64,000 nt of DNA from NCBI RefSeq assembly GCF_022376445.1, contig NW_025955020.1:1-64000 (forward strand), read 5' to 3'. Source of the stretch: Fomitopsis serialis. Its lineage: Eukaryota; Basidiomycota; Agaricomycetes; Polyporales; Fomitopsidaceae. Below the pieces are notes generated by a model. The model made no database searches. It worked only from the letters and a program-made list of their open reading frames with translations, and was not told the origin of the DNA. A program made the translations under genes and the position numbers. Of the stretch, positions 32,906 through 44,513 are shown one piece after another. Position 1 is the stretch's first letter. The number at the start of each line of letters is the position of its first letter.

Positions 32906-34343
32906 TCAATCGGCAGGGAACAGCGTGCGCCATCCCTTCTTCAGTTGCTAAATGAAGCGTGGTAGATCAGTACTACTGATGAGCATTGATCGATTGACAG
33001 TCCCTACCTCTAGGAAGACGAACATGAAGATCGTGTTGGGCCCCAAACGAATGAACGCAGGCGTCCATCCCTTGAAGAGAAATCTAGGCCCCTCTTCTCG
33101 TAGCGATGTCTTGAGGACGTCGATCGGATTAGATTTTCCCGACTGTGCAAAGATCAGCATAGGAGATAGGAGATGCACAGAGATACACACCGCGGACATC
33201 AATCGCGATCTCAGCACGTCAGCGGGCGAGCAAACAGCTAGAGAGACGCGTCAGTTTTGTTGATAAGCCGGTCTCGGAAGGACGCACTGGTAGCCACGGT
33301 GCCAGCAAGTGTGCTAGCGGCCATGTGTAGAGCGAGATTATCCCGGAACTGGAAGTTGACGACGGGCAACTGATGTTGCAGGAACCAAGACTTGAAGAAG
33401 TCATACCTACGTACGCGGAGTGGAAGCACCGACCGAGTATGCTGCAATCCTCGATACTCACGACCACACTTGAGAACCGTTCATCAGCACTGCTCGCACC
33501 TACGCCCCCCGAATTAGCACTTGAGGATGCCGCAAGCGGTAAAAACACACCGCGTTCGTCCCGAGTCCTCTGAACAGTCCTCCTGCACCTTCGCTGCGGA
33601 TGATTTGCACGAGCCCAGTGATAGCGTTCGAATAGTTGTACCGCTTTTCTGGTGGTCGTATAGAGTCACTGGTCATCCGCACCAGCAGAATATCTGCCCC
33701 CAAGGATGTAAATACAAATTCCACCTGAGACGCTGGCGCACGTACCAGCCGGGTTCCCGGCCACACCGCCGAGGCCGCCCGCCGCCATCGCTGCCAGCAG
33801 CAGCTTGCCCGACGACGGCGGACCGTCCTCGGACAAGCGTGCCTTCATCTCCTCGTAGCTGCCCAGTCGGACGAGGGAGTATGACATCTGCCGAAGCAAG
33901 GAAGCCGTCAGCCCCGTGTAGAGGCTTCGGAATCCTTGTTCGGCAACGGTCATGCGGAGAACAGAGAGGGTGGAGGGTTGCTTCTGACCCGGGACAGACG
34001 GAAGGGTCTGCATTCTCCTGAGGCCGGACGCGAGATAGTGAGGTGGTGGCGCAGACTGCTGCAGGGGCGGCACTCACACTTTGGTGAGGTCTAGCGGGTG
34101 CGTACATGACGCTGCCACTGTACAGACGCGTCCGTCGGCGACTACATGGTGGTCAAGAAGAAAGTCAAGCACGTACTGGAGCCCGCGACGCCTAACGACC
34201 GAATTGTCTATTGAATACGCGTCCGCGTGATGTCATGCGACGACTCACCGCCCAGCCTGGATGGTCACCGGACGATGTGAGTATCTGGCGCGTATCGCAG
34301 GCAAGCGCACGCACCAGAAGGGATATGCCTGTGTCTTCGTCAT
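32906..34343 (-). CDS. DIC1: Mitochondrial dicarboxylate carrier (SLC25/DIC family)
   Basis: An inner-membrane exchanger of malate/succinate for phosphate. Ten exons: 34315-34343, 34249-34256, 34078-34117, 33746-34017, 33551-33693, 33462-33499, 33288-33406, 33191-33237, 33008-33142 and 32906-32947, giving 290 aa, all phases consistent. Three carrier signatures are present: HPLDLTKVRMQ, NPADILLVRM and SPADVLRSRLMS, with YPFWLG at the N-terminus and GWTPAFIRLGPNTIFMFVFLEQLKK at the C-terminus; this set is typical of DIC proteins. Exon 2 is an 8-nt microexon (G CTG GGC G). The model leaves the first membrane segment about five residues shorter than usual between WLG and THPLD, so the exon 2-3 region may be slightly mis-modelled or carry a small deletion. 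Confidence 0.9.
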
Positions 34344-35826
34344 GGTCGTATGCAGAGCGGCGGGATACTGTGCAGCGCTCGCAGCATTTAACGTTCGGCG
34401 GAGGGGATGCCCCGGGAGAGCGAGGTTTTCGTGCTTGCCGCGTAGGCGCCCATGTAGCCAGGACGCGCTCACGGACCGGGGTCGCGTCACTCCCACGGCT
34501 CTCGGCCGACCAGTGGCGGGACTCCGTTTACCACACTGGCAGCATCAGTCTCTCAATGGCTTGAAGATCAGAGCTTACATTCAAAGCTAGGTTTCCGTTA
34601 GGATAATTCTTGATACTAGACGGATCGCCTCACAGGTGCTGATACGACGGGGCACGGGTTGCACAGTAGGTAAACGTGCCGCAGCGACGGACAGGAGTGT
34701 GCACGCCAGTTCGGACGCCACACAACTGCCGTCGAGAGTTCGGCATGTGCATGTACGCAGATATGAAGGCTCTCATGGGCAAGTTGACTAACCCTTCTCA
34801 AGCACACTCAACGTGACCGGGGTGCTATCTTTGAAATTCTGCTTGCTTATGCGGATGGTGGTGGTTCACGACTCGGAGGAGTCAACTCACCCGGCATTGT
34901 CGATACAGCACGGCGTTATAGCATCGTCGCGCTCTATGATCGAGCCTCAGGTCTTACGGCGGCGAATCTTCGCTGCACCTATCTTAGACATCGCTGTTAC
35001 ACTGCTCACGAATTTGTATGGACCGCGGCCCATTGGACACGGAAATGCCACTTGTACAGGGGATGCTCGACGCTTCATATCGGAAGCCAAGCCTATAATG
35101 CGTGCAAAGCGCAGATGCCCTGGCACGCAATCGTCGCTCATTTACACCCACTCCCAGTGTAGAGATCACCAAGTTCGATCCAACTTGGAACTGTCGAACG
35201 CTGGGCATGACGATCAGCATTAATTAATGCTAGGAGTATTTGGTATATGTGAATGCTTCTCGCACCTGTCTCTATCCCACCAGTGCATACCACGTACGTA
35301 GGAGAGTACTGCACTCCGCATTATGTATAGGGAAAGCACGTCCGAGTCGGGAGTCGAAGCCGGATCTGTTGAGAGGTTGATCGAAGATGTCCGCGGACGT
35401 TCCCGAAGACCCGATCGCCGATCGCGTGTGCCATCACGTGGGCGTAGCGCGTCGCAGCCGCCACGCGTCTCGGTGGCTCTCTGACCACCGTGCTCTCCAC
35501 CGGCCACCAGGAGGCCAGCCTGCTGCGATGGAGGCTCCATGCTCAGGACGTGCTTCATTCTGCCCCAGATCCTGCCCTCGTACTCCTCCGTCATCTCAGT
35601 CTCAATCTCACCTCGATCCCGCACCGCTTTGTCTGTTGCCTTGTCAAAGCACACTGCGCCGGCCCTGCTTTGTCCAGACTGCGCCGAGCCATTGCTTATT
35701 TAGTGACTCCACAACCTGGCCGGGACTCGCAACTCATTCCTCTTTCTCCATCTCCTTGCTGTCTTCTCGTTCTCTCCTGGACCTCGACGGCCAGCCTCCA
35801 CTCCTTCATCTTTCTCTCTCGCCGTC
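34344..35826. other. 1.5-kb intergenic region
   Basis: It lies between two divergent genes (carrier - and GH16 +). A 136-codon ORF (34813-35223, +) has no recognisable feature and I do not call it. The last ~100 bp before 35827 are strongly CT-rich, a common leader and promoter feature of fungal genes. Confidence 0.5.
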
Positions 35827-37394
35827 ATGATCTTCCGCATACCTCTCCTGCTTTACCTTCTCGCCAACGTCGCGCCTTCTGATGCTGGCATACTCGCTCG
35901 CGGGTCTGGGTCAGTTGCACGCGTGGCCAGCCGTGCACACCAGCGGGGCGCGGGCCTCGTTCGCGATCTGCGTCTCGCATACTCAAGCATACTCATTGGT
36001 CGGTCAGACGACGGCTCAAGCTCACAGCAGCCATATTGCGTGAACGTCGCGTCAAATGGATCGTCGCTCACCGGTGGAGGTGATACTGGAGGAGGGAGCA
36101 GGGGCGGTTCGTCTGGGACGGTGCAACCTTCGGGAACATCGTCTGCGGCTCCAGCGGCTAGCAGCAGTGCTGCTGCCGCTTCGTCTCCGTGGAAACTCAA
36201 GCAGAGTTACGTGAGTGTCGCTAATTATGCGGCTTGTGTTGAATATTGACGGAGTCATTGTAGGAAGGAAGCTCATTCTTTGGTGGATGGTCCTTCTTCA
36301 CTGACGCTGATCCAACCGGCGGCACGGTGGACTATGTGGACGGATCTGCTGCTGTGAGTAGTCTTGAATTCCGTGAGACTCGTATCTTCCTTTCCTTACC
36401 TCTCGTAATAGCAATCCGCGAACTTGACAGGCGTCAACAGCGCCGGGAACGCCTACATGCGCGTCGACACCACGCCCGTCGTCTCCGGCACGCGCAAGAG
36501 TGTGCGCATCACGACCGAATTCACGTATACCCAGGCACTCGTCGTTCTCGATGCGGTGCACATACCCACCGGGTGCGGGACATGGCCCGCGTTCTGGTCG
36601 AACGGCCCGAACTGGCCCGCCGGCGGCGAGATTGACATCGTAGAGGGAGTGAACACGTACACGAACGACCAGGTTACGCTCCACACAAACACTGGATGTT
36701 CGTTGCCATCGACGGACGTGAGCAAGTTGGATATCGCTGGGACGCTGGTTAGCAGCCAGGATTGCTCGGTGTCGGGGACTGGGGATACGGGGTGTGGCGT
36801 GCGATCTACCGCGACGAACGCGTTTGGGCCTGGATTCAACGCGATGGGTGGTGGTGTCTACACGAGTGCGCTCTTCCTCATTCTCCATCTTCGTGCGCAT
36901 GCTGACATTTGCTGAACCTCTGCAGTGAAATGGGACGACACTGGTATCACAGTCCACTTCTTCCCTCGCAGCTCTATCCCGAGCGACATCACCTCCGGCG
37001 CGCCAAATCCGTCGGCCTGGGGCACTCCCATCGCCAGCTTCCCCTCTTCTTCGTGCAACACGACGGAGTTCTTCTACGATCATTCGGCTATCTTCGACAC
37101 AACGCTCTGGTGAGTCTTATACTCGTGACACCGATGGCAGGGGTAGGTTATTGACACTTCATTGTAGTGGCGCTTGGGCCGGAGATGGCTGGGGTGCTTC
37201 TGGCATTCCCGGACAGGAGACCAGCTGCGCCTCAATGACGAGCACTGCGACTTGCGCGGATTACGTGCTGAACAATGGTGCCGCGTTTAATGAAGCATGT
37301 GCGTGACAGTGTCTCCTCGCTCAGTGGCTCAGTTTCCTCACCTCGCTTCTCAGACTGGGAGGTCAAGAGCGTCAAGATCTACCAGACAAGCTGA
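35827..37394 (+). CDS. Secreted GH16-family glucanase-like protein (copy A)
   Basis: Endo-beta-1,3(4)-glucanase-like glycoside hydrolase, probably secreted and acting on cell-wall glucan. Six exons: 35827-36210, 36264-36353, 36412-36865, 36926-37109, 37168-37298 and 37354-37394, giving 427 aa. The N-terminal signal peptide [21 protein letters not shown] is followed by a Ser/Gly-rich linker (about residues 75-120). The catalytic core has the motif [11 protein letters not shown] (ExDxxE; Glu nucleophile and acid/base), [16 protein letters not shown] [12 protein letters not shown], and [12 protein letters not shown] at the end. This is the fungal GH16 subgroup with many conserved cysteines and no C-terminal membrane anchor. 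A paralogue with the same exon pattern lies inverted at 41863-43466. Confidence 0.93.
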
Positions 37395-37923
37395 ATTGTC
37401 ACATTTATACTGCCTTGCGTCACCTTTCTTTTGATTGCACTCACCCGAGCACCACCGTCTTCTTGTGGACATGTATCATGGCCTACATCACTGTTCCCTT
37501 GTATCGTTAGCTTTTCCAGTTCCAACGTTATCGATTAGCTTCCACGAGCATACCAGCCAGGAGAGGCGTGAGACATTTGGCTGAGCTCATGATCACCCAT
37601 CATCGTGTCAGGGCTTCGTTGGATTGGTAGTAAGTAGCATGCATGGTGGTCACGGTTGGTGGAAGAGAGAACCCGATGGGGATCTGGTGGCCGGGCGCCA
37701 GTGCGGGGGAATCGAGATGAACGCGTGGCACGTGCTGGGAGGACGCGTCGTGTCACGGTTGTGTTCGAGTTGTCGATCTGCCTCCGCCCGCGATCTGCTT
37801 CCGCTCGCCACCACAGGCATCCCACCGGGTGCCACACGACCCGTGCAACACCCACAAAGCATTACAGACTAGCCGCGCAGCCTCCATTATCTATCTCTCC
37901 ATTGTTCGCCAAATCGGTCCTCA
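37395..37923. other. Intergenic region between GH16 copy A and the SprT gene
   Basis: It holds the 3' flank of GH16 and the promoter of the SprT gene. Nothing else is recognised. Confidence 0.5.
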
Positions 37924-40268
37924 ATGGCTGAGTTTCAAAATAGCCGACCGCTGCACAAAGCCGCGCTACGCGTCGCGTTCGACGTCTCACTCGTCGACAG
38001 CCAGGTGGAGAAAATGCGCGCGATGAGCTTGGAGGATGAGGTTGTGCCAGACAGCGAGGAGGAGCGGCTCCAGTGAGTGCATTCGCCGTGGAATAGTATG
38101 CGCTCACTGTCATTCACGCCCGGACTTAGACGTCGGAAAGCTTCGAGACGCGCACCTGCTGATGGAGAGAATGAGGTCGTGATTGAGTTGACTTCTGATG
38201 AAGAGGAAGACATGTGGGTCCCTGTATCCCCTTCCTTGTGCTGCAATTGCGCGTCTCACGGGTCTTCGCAGCCCCATTCATCATCGGCTTGATGCTCACA
38301 GGACTCCCCGAGCTCGACGCATTATACAAAGCTCTGATTCCGACGGCTCTGACGACAATGAAGGCGTCGATAATGCGAAGTCCGCTTCTCAGACGCAGCA
38401 CCCACAACCCACCGCTACTGACACCACCCGAGCTCTCGCCAAGAACTTAGGCCCAGTGATCGACTTGACCCTCAGTTCTTCAGAGAGTGACACTGAGGAG
38501 AGACTGCCAGTAAAAGGGAAAGCACCGGCCAAACTGGCCTCGCGGCCGACTTCACGCATTGCGACGTCTCACCGCCCGACCTCGTCGCAGGACGACGAGA
38601 ATAGACCCACCATTCCTTTATATGCTGATGGCGACCCGGACGACGAAGATCCACTAGACGTGAATGATGGCTCGATTTTAACGCTGTATGCCATGCTTGA
38701 CTTCATCCTTTGCTGCGGTCGCTGAACATAGGTTGGCCAGTAACGAACCGCGGAGCGCACGCAAGCCGCTTCGTGCGACCAATGCAACCTGTACCATGCC
38801 GTCCATCTCAGCGCCCTCCACTCCCGTTCGCCGCATCGTGTCTGTACACTCTACTGACTCCGAGTTGGAAATGGATATCGAGTCCGAGGCCAGCGCACGC
38901 TCGGCAAAGCCAGCAGCCAAACCGAAGAAGTTAAACGGGACTAAGCCGCCGAAGCTCAGCAAGAAGGCTCTGGAGGCGGCGGAGCAACAACGGCGGGAGA
39001 GGTATGCCAATACGTTCTTTGACGAGATGAACAGGCTCGTTTTCGGGCATGGCTTGCCAAGCAAGACCGAATTGAAGTGGAGCAAGAGGCTATTGACGAC
39101 CGCTGGGAAGGCGAACTGGCATAGGTTGGTCTCCACGTATGCCATGTGAGCGAGAGTCTAAGCCCGGCGGTATTCACTGTGTTCTAGATCCAGAGAAGGA
39201 GTCGACAGCACCAGGATCGATTTGGCTGTGAAGATCCTCACTTCCGATGGTCGGTGCACTAAGTGCTAAGCTGTATACTCTATATTGAATCCCTCGATCT
39301 TCGGGCAGAGCGCATCCGCAACACGCTCTCGCATGAGATGTGTCATCTTGCGAGTTGGATCATCAGTGATGCTCCGACGGAGAATCACGGCGACATCTTC
39401 CAGGAATGGTGGGTGGCTGCGGCGGTCGAGCTGCCGGGTCTGGTGAAGACTGACCGGTGGGTATAGGGCGAAGAAGGTGATGCGAGCACGTCCAGACATT
39501 GAGGTCACGGTGCGCGCTTCTCCTTCATGCTCGTTGCTCTTAGGGTTCACACAATTGCCTTACTGTAGACGAAGCATAACTACGAGATCGAGTACAAGTA
39601 TGAGTGGAGTAAGCATGAGTTCCTGTTGACATGTTAGGCTAGAGCTCTGACCGCCTCTTTCGCACGACATCTTTTGTGCAGAGTGCCAGCAATGCAACAA
39701 GATGTAAGTGCCCTCCATGGAAGCTGATTTCAGGGCTCAGGTATATTGACGCTCACGTTCGGCGCCGTCAGCTACGGCCGTCATAGCAAGTCAATCAACC
39801 CCGAGGAATGCGGTACGTCCTAATTTTTGTACCATGCTACTCTCTCGCCCATCAGACCACCTAGTCTGCGGCGCGTGCAGAGTCGGAAAGCTCATCCCGC
39901 TGTTCACCACGGTGGCCCGTGCACCAAAAACACCTCGAAGTCAAGCGGGAAGCGCTATGGCGTCCGTCAGAGGCCGGGGTGAGTGGTTAATGATTGGTCT
40001 CCAGCTCTGGATTCTCACTGCATCTCGACTGTATCATCGTGTAGACTCACCACTCGCGATATCGTCTCCGTTCTTCACGCCAGATAAAGAGGTGGATGTC
40101 AGCGTCAAAATCCACATTCCCCAGGGGACGCCGGTCCGTGCATGGGCGGCGCCGACGAAAGTACATGCGGTCCCCGGTGCCTTCCCCCTTGGCGATGGCG
40201 AGGACGAGGACGATGGGGACGATGATGTGCAGGTGCTTGCACATGTTTTGGGAGGTGTTAAGATCTAG
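37924..40268 (+). CDS. SprT-domain metalloprotease (GCNA/Spartan-like), DNA-protein crosslink repair
   Basis: Twelve exons join in perfect phase: 37924-38072, 38130-38213, 38302-38685, 38732-39124, 39188-39249, 39309-39408, 39468-39510, 39569-39608, 39682-39703, 39772-39812, 39865-39978 and 40045-40268. The first ~300 residues are disordered and acidic, with repeated short motifs of the type VIDLTLSS / VIELTSDEEE that resemble SUMO-interacting motifs, as in GCNA proteins. Then RERYANTFFDEMNRLVFGHGLPSKTELKWSKRLLTTAG begins SprT, with the zinc active site SHEMCHLASWII (HExxH) near 39330-39365. A zinc-ribbon follows: CQQC...EECVCGAC. The C-terminus is acidic (GEDEDDGDDD). By family, it should cleave proteins crosslinked to DNA, recruited through SUMO. 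It sits between the inverted GH16 copies. Confidence 0.92.
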
Positions 40269-40682
40269 GTCAGAGGATGACTTGTGCATACTGGACTTTG
40301 GGGCGGATCATACCTAATATTTTGTTTGTTGAATGTCTGTCTCACCTAGGGTAGCGTGATAGGTGTCGTATGACCTGTGCTTGATGTATTGGCTATGTAC
40401 TGACCATGAAGGTTGACTGAGATGTTGCGGTCGGAGCCTGTGGTACATATACTATCAATGCATGTTGACGCGGTATTGAATAGTTGAGGTTCAGTAGGAT
40501 GCCTTCTCAAGCATGGCTTGTTCTCTTTGAATGCCCATACCGCAATAAGTAATAGAGGTCCAGTAGTACCCCCACCCGCCACTACCTGCTCGGATGAATC
40601 AAAATAAGTTCAAAAGTAAGTTATGCAGGGGCCCCGGGGTGTGCGCATCGCGACTGCCAGTGCCCACCGATATAAAAGAACT
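40269..40682. other. Intergenic region before the tRNA
   Basis: It holds the 3' flank of the SprT gene and the tRNA terminator side. Nothing else is recognised. The gap continues beyond the tRNA from 40783 to 41105, which is the tRNA upstream side and the uS14 promoter. Confidence 0.45.
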
Positions 40683-40782
40683 AGCCCACCGCGAGGGTCG
40701 AACTCGCAGCCTTCAGATTGCGGGGGTACGCAAATCACCACACCTAAGAGTCTGACGCTCTATCCGATTGAGCTAGGCGGGC
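40683..40782 (-). tRNA. tRNA-Lys (anticodon CTT) with a 26-nt intron
   Basis: On the minus strand from 40782, the acceptor arm GCCCGCC pairs with GGTGGGC (one G-T). The D-arm is GCTC...GAGC. The anticodon stem TCAGA/TCTGA encloses CT-CTT-A. The T-arm is GCGAG-TTCGACC-CTCGC. A 26-nt insertion one base 3' of the anticodon (about 40744-40719) is in the standard position for nuclear tRNA introns. The mature length is 74 nt plus CCA added post-transcriptionally. Confidence 0.95.
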
Positions 40783-41105
40783 GATGACATGGTTTGAAAA
40801 CTTAACATCCTGACTCGTCTTTGCGGTCCGGGTCCGCCCCAGGAAGATAGACGCCCGGAGGTGAATATCAGCCACATTGTGCCGGGGTCGGCCGAGAAAC
40901 CGGCGAATGCCGTGATCTCTTCCAAACCTTATCCTCCGAGCCACTGTATAGGACAACACTGTTTTCGTCGTCACCACCAACGGCAAGTCGTCTCGCAGTA
41001 CCAGCCCTAGGTGAGTGAACCGCCGTTCGTGCTTGATATACTTGTTCTTACGACCGTCGCGTCTGCCGTAGTGCATCTCGCCAGCACCCTCAAGCCCTCG
41101 TCAAA

Positions 41106-41388
41106 ATGACCCACGACGCCGTTTGGTTCTCCCGCCCCCGCAAGTACGGCAAGGGCTCTCGCCAGTGGTGAGTATCCCTGGACGCCTGCAGTCAAGCAGC
41201 GGGGAAGCTGATATGCGGCGTGTCAAGCCGCCAATGCGCGCACCAGGCTGGTCTCATCCGCAAGTACGGCCTTGACCTCTGCCGCCAGTGCTTCCGCGAG
41301 AAGGCCGCCGCCATCGGGTTCCAGAAGGTATGTGCTCTTGTTTCTTGAACCAAAGCGAACTCGCATGCTCATCCAGCGGTGTTTGTAG
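41106..41388 (+). CDS. RPS29: 40S ribosomal protein S29 (uS14)
   Basis: A small-subunit ribosomal protein of 57 residues. Exons 41106-41167, 41228-41327 and 41377-41388. It reads [20 protein letters not shown] then [34 protein letters not shown], with the CxxC...CxxC zinc ribbon typical of uS14. The final 12-nt exon encodes RCL and the TAG stop; the exact last residues are less certain because they depend on that short exon. The tRNA-Lys lies 323 bp upstream on the other strand. Confidence 0.95.
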
Positions 41389-41862
41389 ACCCGGTGAGCT
41401 CTGATGCCCCCGTCGTCGTCCCGTCTTCTGTCCCTCGCATCGCATTCTCTCCCGGTTTCCTATTGTCGCACCGCCAAAACTGCGCACCCCCTTGTATGCA
41501 TTGCTATGATATGCTGAGCAAGAGCCCTTTCCATGCCCCGGAAGCGTCTCTGCGTGTGACTTGCCGTGCTGCCATTACAATGCCTCGCAGCAGCGAGATT
41601 TACGAGTGCAAACAACCTAATAGATCCAACAATGTGTCAATGCAGAAAACACAGTATGGCTCGCATTCCGTGCAGTGCGATATTACAGTTTGGTCATGTC
41701 TATATGATAAAGTGGCGACCGTGATCCTTCCATGAATACAACCTCTAGAGCAACGTATCCAAGACCTCCAAAAGCAAGCAACATAAGATACAGCAGAGTA
41801 CAGTGTCGTTGGTCGTGTATGTCGTCAAGATATACCTTCGTGACGGAGAGACGGCGACATCA
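41389..41862. other. Convergent intergenic region
   Basis: It separates the 3' ends of the uS14 gene (+) and GH16 copy B (-). Short open frames only; nothing recognised. Confidence 0.5.
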
Positions 41863-43466
41863 TCAGCTTTCCTGGTAGATCTTGACGCTCTTCACCTCCC
41901 AGTCTGAGCGACATGTCAGTATAAACGAACTGTCGCGAAAATTGACAGAGTACGCACAGGCATCCGCAAAGCCGTCGCCGTGGTTCGCAACATAGTCGGC
42001 GCAAGTGGACACGCCGGTCGTCGTCGCACAGCTCTGGCTCTGACCGGTACCAGTCGCACCCCAGGCAGTACCTGCCCATTGACCGCTACACATAACATCA
42101 GGCAACCACACTAGCCCTTAATGCACCCCTACTTACCAGAGCGTTGTGTCGAAGATCGCCTGGTGGTCGTAGAAGTACGTCGACATGTTGCAGTCCGTGC
42201 TCGGCCAGAATGACAGTGGCGTCCCCCATTTCGAAGAGTCAGGAGAGCCACTTGAGATGTCCGATGGGATGGAGGAGCGCGGGAAGAACCAGACCTTGAT
42301 GCCATCGTTCGTCCATTGCACTAGAATCATGTAAGAGAGCGATAACTTCACAGATACGCTCGCATACGCACTTGTGTAGACACCTCCGCCGATGGAGTTG
42401 AAGCCGGCACCAAATGAATTGGTGCTACTCGACTGCACACCGCAGCCAGCATCGCCTGTCTCAGCGGCAGCGCAATTGGTGCCACCCACGACGGTTCCGC
42501 TGATGCCCAACGTGCTGCTGTCCCCTGACGGGAGATTGCAGCCGTGAGAGGTGTGGATGGAGGCCTGGTTGATAGTCAGGGTGTTCACGCCCTCAACGAT
42601 GTCGATCTCGCCACCGTTCGGCCAGTTGGGGCCTGCGAGAGGATGTTCAGAACGAAGATTGGTACTAAGGGGAGAAGCAACGCACCGTCAGACCAAAAGG
42701 CGGGCCAGGTGCCACAGCCAGTAGGCACATGTACGGCGTCAAGAATAACCAGACCGCCGGAGAACGTGTAGTCGGTCGTGATACGCACGCTCTTGCGGTT
42801 GCCCGACACGGTCTGCGTCGTGTCGACACGCATGTATGCGTTTCCTGCGCTGTTGATACCTGTCAGGTTCCCCGATGACTGCGAAAGGGATCAGTGTGGC
42901 GTCCCGCTCCTCTAGTAGGGCTGTGACGTACAGCAGTACCGGAATCGACGTATTGCACATTGCCATCAGTGGGATCGGATTCGGTCCAGAATGTCCAGCC
43001 GCTGAAGAACGAGTTGCCCTCCTGCGCAACGGGTAAGGGCACGCTACTTCGGACAGTACAATACACGCACGTAGCTCTGCTTCAACTTCCACGGCGATGA
43101 CGACGCGGTACCCGAACTGCTCGCAGTAGGTGCGGACGCTGACGCGGTACCCGATGCCTTCGCGGACGCGCTTCCGCTGCTACCGGAGCCCCCAGACGAC
43201 CCAGACCCAGACGACCCGCCGCCACTCTCCGCGAGGCCATCTCCCGTCACGCAGTAGACACTTTGCGAGCTACTGTCCTGTGACACTAGGATCGGCGAGA
43301 ATGCGCGTCGCAAGTCGCGAGCCAGATTGGAGCTGCGCTTCACCGCATGTCGGTGGGCAGAGTCAATACTGCGGAGGATGTGCTCCGAGCCTCGCGCGAA
43401 GATGTTGGCCTCGGACGGGGCGGCGCTGGCGAGCAGGAAGAGAATAAGAGGTACGTGGAAGTACAT
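41863..43466 (-). CDS. Secreted GH16-family glucanase-like protein (copy B)
   Basis: Paralogue of the gene at 35827-37394, on the opposite strand. Seven exons: 43071-43466, 42932-43021, 42686-42878, 42372-42632, 42137-42320, 41958-42085 and 41863-41903, giving 430 aa. It has a signal peptide (MYFHVPLILFLLASAAPSEA), a Ser/Gly/Ala-rich linker, [11 protein letters not shown] catalytic motif, [23 protein letters not shown] and the end [12 protein letters not shown]. Exon lengths match copy A (90, 454, 184, 41), except that the 454-nt exon is split 193+261 by a 53-bp intron at 42633-42685, inside the Gly codon just before PNWP. A hAT-type element lies 226 bp upstream of its ATG. Confidence 0.93.
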
Positions 43467-43691
43467 GGTGGTGGTCGCGGGTAGAGATTGCAACAGAGAG
43501 AGCACCTCGCGACGCCGAGAGTGAAAACTGCCGGACTAGGCTCAGCCTGGTGGCGGGAGTGGGAGAGAAGTCTAAGAGAAGATGGCTCGGGAAAAGGACC
43601 GGAGGGCGACTCGATCGCAGCAGCGGTGGTGGGCACGAATCACGAAGGTCCGTGCTTATCAGCGTCGAGGACGAGAAGGCAAGGGGTTTCT

Positions 43692-44513
43692 AGGACCCCC
43701 GAAAATTGGCTGAAAGGCCAGATCCGGGACTCCCAGATTTTGGCAAAAACGTCTGGACGTCCGAACGCCAAAATGTCTGGATTGCCATCCGGCATGTCGG
43801 TCATGATACCTTAATTGTCTGGATTACGAAATCATGCCTCAGATTTTACAATTTTGTCTGGATTGCTGGATCAGGCCTTCAAATTCGTATTTTTTGTCTG
43901 GATTGACGGATCAGGCCTCTATAAAACCGATTTTTTTTGTCTGTATTGCTCTTCTAGGGCTCTGGAGAGCATTCTCGACGGTGACAGTCAAACTACATAG
44001 TCTACTAATCCTCTTCCTAGGTTAATATTTGTATGTATTTCTGTGTCATTGAGTGAAAGGCATAGACTGTATCGAATTCTCCGGGACCATACAATCAATT
44101 CTAACCAACTGCGTGGCTGGCATTACATGGTGCTTCTCTTGGATGATGTCACCTTGCATTGAGTCCGTATGTTTGCTGAACTTAACAGACAGCAAGTCGC
44201 CAGTCAGGCATTGCCATACGGAGTTTGCTCGTAAATCGAAACACATATTACCAACATATTACACGTAAGGATGAATCATTTTAGGCACCGAATATTTACA
44301 CATAAGACACCAGCGGCGCCATCGTGTATTTCTATGTACTTGTCTGGACAGGTATCCGACCAGATCTACTATCAGGGAAATGTCTGGACTAAGAGATCGG
44401 GCATGACCACCAAATGGAGCTTTTTGTCTGGATTCCGATCCGGCCAAGGCCTAAAATTATCCAAAATCTGTCTGGATTAGGCTCAGGCCTTTCAGCCAAT
44501 TTTCGGGGGTCCT
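43692..44513. mobile_element. Non-autonomous hAT-type DNA transposon (MITE-like, 822 bp)
   Basis: A complete insertion. The 28-bp terminal inverted repeats (43692-43719 and 44486-44513, beginning AGGACCCCCGAAAATTGG) are perfect. The flanking 8-bp direct repeat GGGTTTCT at 43684-43691 and 44514-44521 is the target-site duplication; 8 bp is the hAT superfamily length. Internal sequence near both ends carries many copies of GTCTGGATT or close variants (for example 43752, 43780, 43816, 43857, 43898, 44343, 44380, 44428 and 44470), resembling subterminal transposase-binding repeats. No open frame of transposase size is present, so it depends on an autonomous relative elsewhere. The middle (about 43980-44330) is AT-rich. 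Perfect TIRs and TSD suggest a recent insertion. Confidence 0.92.

Noticed and set aside
34813..35223. 136-codon plus-strand ORF between the carrier and GH16 genes
   Set aside because: No start context, splice evidence, motif or signal; chance ORF likely.
36298..37083. 261-codon minus-strand ORF over GH16 copy A
   Set aside because: Antisense to a well-supported GH16 gene, Arg-rich, no family.
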